Origin: Nageia nagi
Taxonomy: Eukaryota > Pinophyta
Length of the DNA: 64,000 bases
Assembly: GCA_050084985.1 (NCBI GenBank)
Contig: JBITNC010000001.1
Coordinates: 30,318,001-30,382,000, forward strand
Reading direction: 5' to 3'
The first letter of the stretch is position 1, and every line of letters begins with the position of its first letter. The position numbers and the translations under genes are program-made. Below, piece by piece: positions 21,843 through 35,449 of this stretch. Below the pieces are notes generated by a model. The model was not told the origin of the DNA, searched no databases, and saw only the letters and a list, made by a program, of their open reading frames with translations.

Positions 21843-23012
21843 TGTAAATACCTTAAAATTGTATTTTACATTGTTGTCAGGGTTATATTGAATTTATGGG
21901 ATTTATCATATAATGTACTATTATATCTACTTAATGTGTTTTTGCAAAACTTTTGCTTAGTTCAATCAACACCATTTTAACCTTTAAGTTACTTCTAACA
22001 CTTTGGTTCCAATTACCTGGATGACTTATCAATCACTCAAATGATCTTCCTAGTCACACAATCATTTGAATTATCTTGTCCAATAAAAGGCATATGGGTT
22101 GAATTTTTAAGACATTCTTTCATGAGATTTACAATAATTGTACTTGACTATGTGTACATCTGAGTTTGTGACATCAAATCAAAGGGTTACATCAAGTCTT
22201 AAGCCTACATCTTCATGCCTTGAGATCACTTCTCCATGCTCCATGGATTGAGGTACCTTGTGGTAAATTGATGACCTTATGTTATTGATCATTGATTTCA
22301 TGAGTATTTTTAAGTTTTCAAGATTTAAATAAACCTCCATTGAAGAGTTGTATCCTTTCTTGAATTGAATATTTATTATTGTTTTGCATATAGGCACACT
22401 TAGGGTGATATTCACATCTAGGGTTTTAACCTAGGGACCTTTAAGGTCTAAAACTTAAGCTTTGAAGGATGTTTATTATATCATTAGTATTGTTAACATT
22501 AGATATATATTCATTTATCTTTCATCCATTGTTATTATTAATACTTTATCATATTAGGAAAATGCTTATGCATGCATAGGATTTGAGCAATCTTTGTCAC
22601 ATCACTATCAATATTGGCATTAAACATTATCAACTTTTCTTACATAAATAGTTTCTATAGTCTATGTTTCTAGATCACATTTGCATCATAGGCATTTAAA
22701 TCATTTCTAATATCCTCTTGATTGTGTACAAAGGAGGCTTACAACCCTTTTGAGTTGGGGTTTTTCCCCACTTGGATAGTCACAAGGTCCCAAGGACTTG
22801 TGATTTGAAGCCTCCCATAATTTATTTTCATTCCTTTTAGGTCTAGATAGCTTCTTCCATCAATGAATTAAAAAAGAAAATTTGTAAATCCTATCTTTGT
22901 GATTCTTTTCAATAACTCACATAGGAAAATTAGATGCAAATGTATCAAGATCTTTGGAATTGCTTATAGATGTCTTGAGTGGTTAAGGTGTAGGGATTCT
23001 AAGGCATTTACA
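21843..23012 (+). repeat. Element G1, 5' LTR
   Basis: Starts TGTAAATACC and ends ctaaggcatttaca. It matches 39578-40763 over its whole length, for example around 22190-22260 (aagcctacatcttcatgcct) and 22790-22815 (caaggtcccaaggacttgtg). A tRNA-like 'gagtggttaagg' occurs near the end in both LTRs. Confidence 0.85.
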
Positions 23013-24339
23013 AATAGTGATCATGGTGGGACCCTACTAGTCCAAGGCTCATACGACAAAAGAGGATTTCCAAATTATTTTATTTGGTTTTTGGTGGCCT
23101 TTAATTATGCATGTTTCCTTCATTTCAAATAGTTTTGCGTTTAGTTTCACATATGTACTAGGAAAATAGTCCCTATTGGTTTTGGTCTATATATTTGGGT
23201 GTCCTTATCATAGAACTCATCTTTTCATCCTTGTCATAGGATTTTTGTTTTAGCTTAAATTTTCAATTTTAAAAATTTATCTTTGAGTGTATTATGGTCA
23301 TCCAAATGACTTATGATCATTTGGACAATTGACACTTTCACATAATCATCCTTAAAGTGGACAAGTTTGTGGAAGAGGCTTATAAACCTCATTTCATTCA
23401 TTAAAATTTGAGAGGGAAGTAATGTTCTTGCATGGGTGAGTCTTTGAATCTCTTTTAACACATGGTATATACAATTTAATTTCTCTCTTCATTTAGGATT
23501 GCCACTTTTTAGTGAATTTTTCATTGCATATTGGGGGGATTGTTACATACACATTGAAATCTACTTTGGTGTTTAAAATTCAAAATATCACACAAGGGTT
23601 TCATTGAAATCTACTTTATTGGATGCATATGAATAATTGTTATACTTGCATTATTTTCCATTTGAAAAAGAAAAGAAAGCAATTTATTGTTTTATCATAG
23701 TTGGGTGGAAGTTCCTTGCTTTTGTTTTGAAAAAATAAGTATTTGGGATGTAATTGCATTACATATCATTATAGCATTGAACATTATATTTGTTTATTGC
23801 ATTAAAGTCCTTCATATACCTAGGGAGAATCTAGGGCACATGGACTTGATCCCCATTGCCTAACCCATATTCAAATTTCATCACTAAAGTAGGATCCCCC
23901 TCTATTGGGTAATGTGTGCCATAGAGGTACCTAAGTACCCTTGAAAAATATTTCACATCCCTAGAGATAGATCCTTACCATGTTAACACTTAACTAGAAT
24001 TATTTTTAGGGAAACATAAAAAAGGATGTGTTGAAAGTTACAAGTGTATTGTTAAAAGCAACCCTCACTAAAAAGATAAAGTGTCAAATTTAACAAAGAA
24101 GAAATTAAAAATATAAACACCATTACTTTCTTATCATTTAGATTTATCTTTCAAAGTGGGTGTTATCATTTAGGCTTTGTGACATTACAAGAATACACAT
24201 TAAACAAGATCTCTTTTAATAAAATTCTATGCTTCTTATTAGACAATTTATTTCTTTAATATTATTTCATTTCTATATTAGTACACTATAATTTTGATTA
24301 AAAATACTTAATAAAATCAATTTATCCTACCCTACCATT
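23013..24339 (+). other. Element G1 leader
   Basis: Non-coding. A possible primer-binding site starting tggtgggaccc lies at 23025, twelve bases after the LTR, which is further than usual, so I do not assign a tRNA. The rest is AT-rich with no frame of note. Confidence 0.5.
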
Positions 24340-27100
24340 ATGTCTCGTGCATCCACCAAGGATAAAAATCCTTGGCACATACATATGGTTGAGACTAGGA
24401 GTTACCTTAGATCTAGAGCATGTGAGAAAGAGGAATGCAACTATTAGATAAATCAATCAATCCTCTTTTGTGTTTGCATGTATCCCATAGTTGATAATGT
24501 ACCCTTTATCATTCAACCCAACATGAGTCCATACATGCATCACCTCGCATCTATTTTAGTCATACATTAGAGAGATTTTATGTTTTTGAATCCACCCCTT
24601 GGTAGGAGGGGAGAGCTCATGTGATGCCTCATAGAGTTAGTTTGTATTAGATAGAGGGTCATATTTCTTTAGATCAACCTCTAGCACATCATCTAGTAGA
24701 TCATTCATAGGTTGACCCTTTTCATGTACCACAATATGAGACCAATCACTCTATACATCATCCTAGACCTAATTCTACTCACATTACCATTCATCTTAAG
24801 GGCCACAAATATCTCAGTGGGAGATGTTCATGAGTGATCTATTGGTCCAAACATTGTATAGGAATTTTTAGGAGGCACCTTTTTGGTCTATTAGATACCC
24901 CTAGTAGGGAAACCTCACCATATCTACCTCCCATTGTTAAGGTCACCTACTCTCAAATTCCTTAGCAAGAGGAAGAGGTAGAGGATGGTTATATGGATGA
25001 TGTCCCCATGTACCCCATCACTAGGTCTCATCCACTACATCCAACCATGTGATATATAGTCGATGAAGCACCTATGACAACATATCAAGAGGAACTTTTA
25101 TTGCACACTAAGAAACCTCCTCATATGAATGCATTACATGATCTACCCCCTCTTCACTCTAAAATAACCATGTTTAGGTCCTTATAGGGTCCTTCAGGTC
25201 CTCCTCTAGGTGGACCTCCTAAACCTCCACCTGTACTTCCTATCAATCCCATGCCACATGTTATCACTTTCTATAGGATGCCACCACCTCCACCTAATGA
25301 TTGGGTTGGATACTATTATAATGATTCATACCTTATACCTCAACCTAAGAGTTAGCATTTGTCTTACTTTTTGTGTGATCCTGAACCTTCACCTAATGGT
25401 ATTTCTCATCTTATGTGTTCCAGTATACCTCATGTTCTTGTATCACATTCATAGCTTGAAATTCCATCTAGAGTCATATGTTGTATCACATTCACAGCAT
25501 GCAATTCCATCTAGAGTCCATGTGGGGCATGGATGTCACTCCTACCTAAACAATCCACCACTAAAACTATATTATTCTTCCTCCTCTTATGTAGATGTGC
25601 CTTTATAATAATAAGTATACATGCATAATACCAAAGCTCATCCTCATGCATATGCTCATCCTAGATCCACCATACCCCATTATGATACTAGGTATGATGA
25701 ATCTTCTCATCATACCCAAGTGTTTTTGCTTGGACTACCTCAATTTTAGATTCACTATGAGTTGCAAGACTCTCATACTAGAGGGGTTTTAGATCAAAAT
25801 CCTTCACACATTAGATCTAAGGTGACCTTTGATACATGATAGTATGATCAATCATATGGGCAAGATCAAGATCCTTATTATGATGACTAGAATGGGTAAG
25901 ATGATGATCAACCCATTAGTTAAGTCCCAAAGCAATCACCTATTGTTAGTGCCCAACCTCCTAATGTAAATGATGAAATTTTGAAGAGGTTGGAGGATAT
26001 GGAACTTTGGATTAGTTATTAGGGGAAAGCTAATTTGTTGTACACTTCTATTTGTAATGAGCCATCCATCCAAGTGTTCCAATAAATACCTTTTCTTACA
26101 AATTTTAGATCCCAAAGATAGATAAGTTTAGAGGGAAAGAGGTTCCTAGAGATTATCTTAGATAGTTCAAATACTCTTGCTATATCATTAGTAATGATGA
26201 CATGCTTATGCTTAAGGCATTTTATAGATGCTTGTAGGCAAATATTTATATTGGTACAATAATCTTTTGTAGCATAGTATCTACTCCTTTTAATAGTTAG
26301 CTGATAAGTTCCTTGACCATTTTGCTTTAAACATACATCAGAGAGCATCTATCATGGACTTGGACAAGTTATCATAGTTTTATGATGAGTTCTATTTCAT
26401 ATTATGTATGTAGATGGAGGGCTATTATCAATCATATGCCACACACTCTACAACAAGCATATCTCCAAAAGCTACAACAAGCATATTTCTTCTATACTTA
26501 GGATTGAACAACATCATACTTATAAGGAGGTGTTAGCTCAAGCTATGTTGATAAAAGAGGACAAGGTTCAGGATGGTTAGATTAAACTTATAAAGAAGAA
26601 ATAAAATACTCCAAAGTATCATAATAATGGAAAAAATCCTAGTACTTTACATCAAAAATCATAAAGTAACCAAGTATCACATGATGTTCATTAGATACAA
26701 CCAATTGTTCAATTAGCTCCTTCATGGCCACACAGGACCAATCCACCTTTACAACCATAGGCATAAGAAAGACCTAGGTAGAATACAAATTAGAGTAATC
26801 AACAAGATGCTTATAGGTCTAGGTAACATCAATAGCAAGGACCACATAAACCTTGGAATCCTTTAGCTAAGCCTATTAAGGATGTTTTGAAGAAACATCT
26901 AGAGGCACCATTGGTTAATCTCACTAAAATAAAACATGAGGATCCTAATTGGAAAAAATTAGGTTGGTATAAATATAATGAGTACTAAATTTACTATTAG
27001 TAGAAAGGAAATGATACTAACAAATTGAATCAATTGAGGAATGTTATTCAAAGATTGATAGATAATGGGAAAGTATCAACTAGAAATCTAATGGTCCAAC
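24340..27100 (+). pseudogene. Element G1 gag remnant
   Basis: Gag would form the particle shell. A plausible start is the ATG at 24340 (MSRASTKDKNPWHIHM). The N-terminal part is Pro/His/Tyr-rich low-complexity sequence to about 25950, in several frames. The capsid core is recognisable at 26110-26370: IPKIDKFRGKEVPRDYLR, a stop, FKYSCYIISNDDMLMLKAF, then ADKFLDHFALNIHQRASIMD in another frame. Lys/Gln-rich sequence follows to about 27000. Many stops are TAG. There are at least three frame changes. I see no clear CCHC zinc knuckle. Confidence 0.65.
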
Positions 27101-27439
27101 CTAATAGAAATTTGAGTATCTTTTAGGATCTGTTGCTTGGTATAACAATAATGTCAATCATATCTTTGCATAGGTAATGCAATAGATTAATCATGGATAC
27201 AATCCTAGAAAGAATAATAAGTTAGTGTGTTTCAGTGATATAGAATTAAATTTTCCTTTTATGAGAGGCATTGATATAACCCCCAAATATGAGTTTAGGG
27301 GTATCATGGAACCACCTCCATCATATCATATTGTTGAGGTTCATGATAGCAACATGATTGGTGTGATAACTAGAATAGGTAGAGGTAATGATTAATCAAT
27401 TCCTCCTCCCCCTAGGGAAGTAAGAATTCAACAACCTTT

Positions 27440-28140
27440 ACATCAGACTAGAGTTTAAATTTAGAATTAGGCTCCTAGATAAACCATGATTATAAAGGCT
27501 TAGTTAGAGTAGTAGCTTAGGACTACTCAATCAAAGCTCTCCCTATGGGATTTATTATAACAATCCCTCAAAAATAGTAATGATTTGAATAATAGCTTAA
27601 AATCAATTAAATTAGATAGTGATAACCCAAATTCATTTTGTTATTTTACAGGTATTTTTCAAAGTTCTACTAGACCTAGGATTACTTTCTTTCAATATGA
27701 GAGTCAATATCCTCCACCTAATAAGCCAAATCATATTTCTTTGTACATAGGAGCTTATATGGATTCTCATACCTCAATGTGAGTGTTGGTAGACAATGGG
27801 TCTACAATAAATGTTATATATTTGGTAGCACTTGAGAGACTTAAGGTTACTATCAAGTTTTTGAATGTTCTTACTCTCACTATTAGGGCTTTCAATAACA
27901 CTTTGGCCATAACCATGGGCATAATAATTATTCTAGTTAAGGTATGAGTTAGAGAAATAATAGCTACTTGTCATGTGGTAAAAGATAATATGCAGTATAA
28001 TTTGCTTTTGGGTCAACCATGGATAGAGGAAATGGAGGAAGTTCCCTCTACTTTACATGATGGAATATTCCATTGCATTATATATGATCTGGACCCCTTT
28101 AGCTACTATAACTTTATTTTCTCTCCTATGTCATCTTAGA
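27440..28140 (+). pseudogene. Element G1 aspartic protease remnant
   Basis: Cleaves the polyprotein in functional relatives. A frame from 27585 leads through ITFFQYESQYPPPNKPNH into the active-site block VLVDNGSTINVI, with VDNGS at 27789-27803 in place of the more usual D-S/T/G-G. It then has CHVVKDNMQYNLLLGQPWI near 27970-28025, the typical 'LLGRPWI' flap-end motif of Gypsy proteases. One TGA lies just before the active site (27780-27782). Confidence 0.7.
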
Positions 28141-29400
28141 TGCCATGTGGACATCTTTTTCCTATCATGATTATTATGAATTATCATCCTAATCCCATGC
28201 AATCACATTCACAAGAACCTTCATCTTCAACTCTTTCATTAGTTTAGTTAGCTTCTTCTTCACAACCATATTTTTCATGTCCATATGGTGTAGATCTCTT
28301 TATATGTCATGATGGTAAATCCCTTAAGGATTAGATACATGTTGCTTCCACTCATCAAACCTCATCCATGCCCATCAATAGAAAATATTGACCATATTAT
28401 CATTTAGTACCTCTACCTAGTTAATTCCATTTATCTTCATCATATATTGTATATGATTTTTTATAAGAAGGTGATCCCTCTTCCTCTTTAATTGGTCTCG
28501 ATCCTCCTAACTAATAGCTTGTAAATATTGTCATTTCACCACCATTTGATCTCATTAAGTATGAATATATTGTAAAGGGGTAATATCTTATAAATAATGT
28601 TCTTTTTCATATCCCCTCTATAGGAGACTTGGGGAGACCTCAAGAATCCTCACTTGCTCTAGGCTCTATCATCCCATTAGGTTCATGTCCTAACTAATCT
28701 TTCTTTGTTTACATGGGTAGAGACTTACCCTAGGACATTCCCCTTAAGCATCATCTTAAGAAGAAATTTTATGCTAAAATACAATATCTATCATGTCCTT
28801 ATTTAGTGCATGGACTCTTTGTTAAATGGAAATGGTAGGAATATGGCATAGGAAAATTTGAGCAAGGGCAAGTTTATGCTTTTACTATTCCTTTACAATC
28901 CAATCAAGATAAACATAGTCTAGGGCATCATGGTCCTAAGATTAAACTTCTAAAAAAGAAATTTTCACATCTTAATCTTCTAGAAGAGGAGGTATTGCAT
29001 GATGATGAGCATCATATAAACTTATATTTTCTTCCATCTAGTCCTCATGCTTCAAAGTGTTCCATCTTGGTTGATTTCATTCACAAGCTCTCATGTGATT
29101 TCACCTTTGATTTTTTGATGGTTTTCCTTGATGTTTTATTGTCTTTCATCCCTTTCTTGGATTGTAATTTGAAAAACTCTATCAATCCTTTACCCATGGA
29201 TTTCTCTTCCCATTTTTTGGATCCTTCTCTTGTTTTGAGTGATGTGTCTCTTTCTCTTGATTTCTTTGATGAAGTTGATTCATCAATTCTAGCTTCCTTC
29301 ATCAATAATTTAGAAAAATATGATAATATTTACCTTCTAATATTTAAACAACTAGAGAATTAATCCCATATGCACTTACAAAAAGTCAATTGAAATAATT
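28141..29400 (+). pseudogene. Spacer between protease and RT with a surviving 122-codon frame
   Basis: This part corresponds to the poorly conserved linker of the Tat polyprotein. The frame from 28995 to 29363 stays open for 122 codons (start MHDDEHHINLYFLP). It is rich in Phe, Leu, Ser and Asp, without recognisable catalytic motifs. Upstream fragments (GRDLP near 28720, FVKWKW near 28820) are in other frames. Survival of this one frame is probably chance. It could also be a real accessory domain, but I recognise no family. Confidence 0.4.
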
Positions 29401-30420
29401 ATCAGTGAGGACCCCACAAATGCAAAGATAGTCTATTTAGGGGATATTTTAGATAAAGCAGAAAGGGATAAAGCCATGACCATACTAAAAATGTATGCCA
29501 AGGTATTTTCCTTTGGTTATCAAGATATGCCTAACATGGATCCGAATGTCATAGTCTATAAAATTATCACTCATTTAGATGCTAAGCCAATCAAGAAGAA
29601 GCTTAGAAAGGTCAACTCATTATAGTCACTTCAAATCAAGGATAAGATTCATAAGCTTTTAGATGCCAATTTCATTAGTTTTATAGATTAGCCATGGTGT
29701 GCTTCTAACAAGGTTCCTATAGACATGCCTAGCGATTGTATTAGGGTCTACTCATATTTTAAGGATCTAAATGTGGCTTATCCTAAGGATGACTTCCAGT
29801 TACCCAAGATCAGCACATTGGTTGATAACACATAAGGATATGAGATGCTATCACTCATGGATAGTTTCTTAGGTTACAATTAGATTTAGGCTACCCCCTA
29901 GGATCAACATGAGACAACATTCACTACACCATGGGGAACTTTCTATTGCAAGGTTATGCCATTTGGACTTAAGAATGCTAGTGCCACATATCAACATCCT
30001 ATGAATTATGTGTTCCATGATATGATGCATGATATTATGGAGGACTATGTAGATGATTTGCTATCCAAGTAAAGAAACCGATACCAATAGTGGGAAGTGA
30101 TAGAGAGATTCTTCAAGTGATTACTAAAATACAACATCAGATTAAATTCTAAGAAATGTATTTTTGGTATCACATTAGGCAAACTCCTAGGATTCATCAT
30201 TTCTAAAAAAGGTATAGAGGTTGACCCTAAGAAAGTGACTGCCATTACAAGCATGCCTCTACCACAGGATGTCAAGACCTTCAAAAGCCTTCAAGGTAAG
30301 ATCCAGGCCATTAGGAGATTCATAGCTCAATTAGGAAACAAGAGTAGACCATTTAACAAGCTCCTTAAGAAGGGGGTACAATTCAACTAGAATGAGAGTT
30401 ATTAGTGAGCTTTCAATGAC
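29400..30420 (+). pseudogene. Element G1 reverse transcriptase remnant
   Basis: Would copy element RNA into DNA. Reading starts with VYLGDILDKAERDKAM and FSFGYQDMPNMDPNV, the standard lead-in of Tat RTs. Next come RVYSYFKDLNVAYPKDDFQL, LSLMDSFLGYN, TTFTTPWGTFYCKVMPFGLK and NASATYQHPMNYVF. The catalytic YVDD is intact at 30046-30057, followed by LNSKKCIFG and LGFIISKKGIEVDPKK. One frame holds almost throughout and is broken mainly by TAG stops, several where relatives have Gln (for example N-stop-I-stop at 29877-29890 for a Gln-Ile-Gln). Confidence 0.85.
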
Positions 30421-31330
30421 ATCAAACAATATCTACTTAATCCTTGAGTCCTTATTCCTACTAAAGATAATGTAACCTTTTATGTATATCTTTTAGCTAC
30501 TAATTTCACACTAGGATTCATGTTAACCTAGAAGAACAAGCAAGGAAAGGAGCAGGCTATCTATTACTTAGTCACACACTTGTGGATTATGTACTTAGGT
30601 ATGTTTATATTGAAAAGGTCTTCCTTATAGTTATGTTTACTACTAAGGACCTTGGTAATTATATGTTAAATCACACCACTTATGTGATTTCTAGATTCAA
30701 TCCATTGAAATATATCATTAGCAAGGCATACCATAATATGCGCACTACCAAGTCGATCATGTTTCTTTCAAAGTTTGACTTAGTGTTTATCAACGAAAAT
30801 TCAATCAAAGGTTAGGTCATAGTAGATCAATTGGCAGAGGAACCCATTCATTCTACTACCCCTCTTGACATCATCCTCCTTGATGAATATGTATTCAAGA
30901 ATGACAAGATTGACAAAGTAGTAGATACCCAAGAGGACTATAATATTACTATGTAGTTTGGTGGTTTGAGATTTGAATAAGGGGGAGGGTTTGGAATTAT
31001 TTTCTTTAATTCTTAAGGGATCCCTATCCCATATTATTTCAAACTTGACTTACCATGCACCAATAATGATGTAGAATATGGTGCATTGATCTTAGGACTT
31101 AAGATAATCATTGAGCTAAAATTTGAAAGAATGCTCATTTATGGAGATTCTAATTAATAGTCAATCAGATTATTGAAATCTATCAATATCATAATGAGAT
31201 TATAAAGGCTTATTGAGATATGGCATTGTGATTACTAAAATGGTTTAAATTCTATAAGATTGAGATGACCCCCTAATCATCTAATAGGTTTACTAACGCC
31301 ATGGCATCTTTAGGATCACTTATTCCTCCC
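30421..31330 (+). pseudogene. Element G1 RNase H and second RNase H-like domain remnant
   Basis: The first, Gypsy-type RNase H is seen as FNDIKQYLLNP, FYVYLLATNFTLGFML and then QAIYYLVTHL at 30410-30580. It continues in a new frame as NHTTYVISRFNPLKYI (30668-30716). A second domain at 30950-31160 reads GGGFGIIFFNS, GIPIPYYFKLDLPCTNNDVE, YGALILGLKIIIELKF and MLIYGDSN. This is the pattern of the additional RNase H (RVT_3, 'archaeal' type) typical of the Tat lineage, including the YGDS turn. Frameshifts lie near 30590 and stops are scattered. Confidence 0.7.
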
Positions 31331-32717
31331 AATCATTATTGACATATTCAACATGTAGAGATAGTGACTTTGAAGGAATCTACCCTTAAGGCATCATTAC
31401 CTCAATATCTAACTTCAGTGTCAATTAATGAGATCACTATTGAACCATGTGACCTATGGTACAAGCAATTGCATGAGTATCTAAAGTGGAATGTCATACC
31501 TCCCAACTTATCTGTATGTGAAAAATGAATGTTTAATCCAAAGGCATCCCACTACACCATATTAGGAGATGTGGTCTACAAATAATCATATGATAGAGTC
31601 CTCCTATGATACTTAGAACTCTGTGACCAATATATCACCATGTAAACTTATCATGATGGCATATATGGTGGTCACTTTAATGGAACTGCTATCACCAAAC
31701 ATATTCTTAAGATGGGGTATTATTGACCTACCATGAAATGATACAGTCAAGAATATATCAAGAAATGTATATAAGTGTCAGCAACATTCTCATTTGTAAC
31801 ATCTACTACCTTAGGCACTTAACCCTATTTAGTCAATGTGGGCTTTTACATAGTGGGGATTATATATTATAGGGAAATTTGTACCTCACTCTTTAGGTGG
31901 ATATAAGTTCATCATCACTATGATAAAATATTTCACCAAGTGGGTCAAGGTTAATCCACTTGTGTCTACCATAGTTCCCAAGATTACCAACTTCATTGAC
32001 ACTCATATTATTTATAGGTTTAGCATTTTGCATAAGATTATATCAGATAATGGGTTATGTTTCAATAATAAACATGTGAGATCATTGTGTAATGGTTATA
32101 CTATCCATCATTCTTTCTCTACATTGTATTATCCCTAAGCTAATGATTAGGTAGAAGTATTCAATAAGATTATTGTCATGATCTTGAAAAAGGTGGTTAA
32201 TGATAACTAATGAAATTGGTATGAGTGTCTCCCCTATGCCTTATAGTCCTATCGCACTAGTATTAGGATGTCTATAGGGGCCACCCCTTTTTCACTAGTT
32301 TATGGTGAAAAAGTAATCAAACCTCTCAAATTAGAGATCCCATCTTTGAGAATCTAGCTCTAGGGCCTCATTCCAGGTGAGGATGCTATACAAGCATATT
32401 TAGGTCATCTCATGCTTATTGATGGGATATGTGTTAAAACTATTCAACATCATAAAGTATATCAAGAATTATTTAAGTGTGTGTATAACAAGAAGGTCAT
32501 ACCTAGAGAATTTGAGATTGGTAACTTGGTACTTAAAGAGAATCAACAACAATCACACATTAAGAGACCTCTTCAAGATAAGTTTGTATTTAATTGGTTA
32601 GGGCCTTATATAGTTAAGAAGAAATTCACCATAGGTGCCTACTATTTATCAGATTTAGAAGGATATGAAGAGTTAGAGCCTATTAACATTATCCATCCTT
32701 ATCCATTCTATGCTTAG
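31331..32717 (+). pseudogene. Element G1 integrase remnant
   Basis: Would insert the cDNA into the genome. YHDGIYGGHFNG near 31650 is the HHCC zinc-binding region. The core begins IKYFTKWVKVNPLVS at 31923, where family members have D-Y-F-T-K-W and the first catalytic Asp is replaced. It continues IISDNGLCFNNKHV with the second Asp kept, then VEVFNKIIVMILKKVVNDN holding the Glu. YRTSIRMSIGATPFSLVYGE follows near 32245-32310. The C-terminal part (32412-32717) is an open 101-codon frame through EIGNLVLKEN, KFVFNWLGPYIVKK and AYYLSDLEG to PYPFYA-stop, the normal Tat integrase end. Confidence 0.8.
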
Positions 32718-35100
32718 TATTTGCCTTAATTATCTTTATTTGTTCATACTTGATTATCAATTTAATTTGTTTGATATTGCATATCATTTTTTCATATTTG
32801 ACTTTTTTATCATAGCATGTCATCTTGTTCTAGTCGATCACTCATCCTACACTAAGTGCCAAGGGATGTATTATGTGCATTTATTCTCTTGGGCTTATGT
32901 GTATATCACCTTCTTCTTATTTCATTTTTTATTATGTCATTGGGATTTGATACTTAATTGGTTCTCCATTTTTAGTATCATCCTACCTTATTTTGGTTTC
33001 CTGGAGACCACCAGTTTCTCATCTCTATATCACACATTATTCCTTACATCATTCTATCTTTCTATATTTTTTCATCACCTTCCATTTGTCATTTTATTTT
33101 CATCACCCTTGGTTCTTGTTTAGGTTGATATTGTTGGATATTATCTTCATTATACGATGAAGAAAGCACAATCCTAGACATGAGTGGAAGTCATTCCTAA
33201 AATGACCTAGCTTGACCATTTTTGTTGTCCTACCATTTTCTTATATTTTCATTTGTAGTTGTGTTTGTTTGTCTTGTTTGTTGTGTTGGGTTCTTTGTAT
33301 CCTACTTATATAAAGATCACATCCTTGACATTTTCACTTATATTACTTGTCAAAATATATGATCCATGATCTCTTGATGATGAAACAACCACTTGGGTCT
33401 TAGTAAAAATATCAAGTTTCCTTAAAATCATTCCCTTGGGATTGATCATAAACTATTGACTAGCATGGTTTCTAAGGAAAATACCATATGAAAATATCAT
33501 GATTGATGACATGGATGAACTAGCCTTAATGTTGTATTATTATTCATCTTCATCATTTTATGTAAATTGGTATTCCTTTAGTTTATTTGATCCTTTATAG
33601 TTATTTTGATATCATGTTTGTGATCATTTCATGCCTTTAGCACATTTAATTTGATTTCATCATGTTCATATCTTTTACCATTTTATCAAAATTATGTTTT
33701 GTTTAGATTTTTGATAACTAGGAAAACCATGTTAGTTTGATAAATGGTTTATTTCTCTCACTTCATGTTCATACCAATATCCCTAGAAAGTCAGTTTCAT
33801 CCACTGTGTATCACATTTCACCCATTTTTTAAAGCTCATAATTGGTGACCCTTTGCCCACGTGCACACGATCACCATAGCATATTGATTTGCATCACATT
33901 ATGGTCCTGAGCTATAAATTATTCATATATTACTTCATTAGGTCATATTATATCATGTCATATCATTTTGAGTCATTACATAACCATCTCTTCATTCATT
34001 TTGGTTCAAGGATAAAGCTCATGAAATTTAGTACCCTAAAAAGTTGGGTTCAATTTCATGATTTTACATAACATAAATTGTGTATGTTTTTAAATCCATT
34101 AGTTTCTCATCCATAATTAATCTAAATTCAGTTAGCATGTCAAGTTTTGTATACTAACTCCATCATTTAGTTAGTTTTTGCAAGCCATTTGTTAGGCTAC
34201 TTGTAACAGTACACTTTTAGTGAGCATTAAAGGGTTATCACCTTGGGCCAAGTAGTATTTCATTTTAGTTTTGAAAATAATCCAAACAACCCCTATTTTT
34301 TAAGCCATTTGATCTTGTAGTTATATCATAGTACTATCTACCATATCATCAAGCTACTTCATCAAAATGTTAGCATGGGTGCTAGTTATCGATTGTCAAA
34401 GTTCATAATTTTTCACTTTTTCAAAACTGTTAATTTTGTATCAGCCTTATTTTGGTCCAATTCAGTTGCATCCTAGTGGCATCTTGTTAGGGTTCTTGTT
34501 TATTTCAATTATAGTTGGCACAAATTGAGTACTTAGACAGGGTTGTTAGGACATGTGCCCTACCTCATTTTGCATGCTATCATGGCAAACTTTTAGTAGC
34601 ATCCTAGCTTGTTTTATTAACATTTTACATGTTGGTTTATTATTATTTTGAGTTCATTACGTTCACATTATTTATTTTTTGATCTTCTTATCTTTTTATA
34701 TTTTTTATCTTTTTATTCCATATGTATTGTTTGAACTTATTATCTTTTTTATGGCTTTATCTTTCATCATTTGTTATTGTTTGATTTTTATGGTTTATCT
34801 TCATTATCATTGAGGGTACTATTTGATTTTATTATGAATTTAATATCTTACTTATCGTATTCTTATCTTGTTTACATTATTTTTCTTTTTCTTATCTTTT
34901 AGGTGTGTTTAATTATCATTACATTGTCTTGCTAATCATTTTATTATCTTTTGTTGTCTTAGGATTAGGGTTCATTAATACTTATCATTTAATGTTTGTT
35001 ATCTATTGGTGTTTAAGTATACATGTTCATTTTTGCAATTTGTGATTATGCATACAAGTTCATTTTATTCCATGTGTCTTTTGTGTGCATTTAGGGTTGA
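32718..35100 (+). other. Post-integrase pyrimidine-rich region of G1
   Basis: The plus strand is strongly T- and C-biased, which creates hydrophobic open frames such as 32710-33123 (137 codons, mostly Phe/Leu/Ser/Tyr/His). I take these as composition artefacts, because they show no conserved motif and overlap the integrase stop. The region probably separates the sense genes from the antisense ORF. Confidence 0.45.
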
Positions 35101-35440
35101 TTTTAGGCTACATTCATTCATAAAGTGTATAAACATAAATACATATAGTATCTCATACATAAGTATATCCATACAACATAAGCATTCATCTCATAAATTC
35201 ATAAACATTCAAAAATATAGTCAAAAGCATATCACATTGCATACATCCATACACATCCATAAAATATTCAAAATATGTACCTCATATAGCATCAAACATA
35301 TAGGTTCATCCATACAACTCATAAATAAAATCCATGCATCGATCATGTTATAGAACATACATCCATAAAATATATAAAACTACATAGCAATGTCGATATA
35401 CATAGTCTTGCATATAAATGTATGTCCCAAAAATATATAT
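35101..35440 (+). repeat. Degenerate 'catac/cataaa' simple-sequence region
   Basis: Words such as cataaa, catcca, cataca and atacatcc recur every 8-14 bases, for example at 35160-35240 and 35330-35380. The unit is irregular, so this is cryptic simplicity and not a clean tandem array. It lies at the far end of the antisense ORF. Confidence 0.5.
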
Positions 35441-35449
35441 ATTGTATGT

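Noticed and set aside
23025-23042. Primer-binding site of G1
   Set aside because: A tgg-starting word is present but lies twelve bases after the LTR and no tRNA match could be named.
32710-33123. 137-codon plus-strand ORF after the G1 integrase
   Set aside because: It overlaps the integrase stop, is almost all Phe/Leu/Ser/Tyr/His, and follows from the T/C-rich strand.
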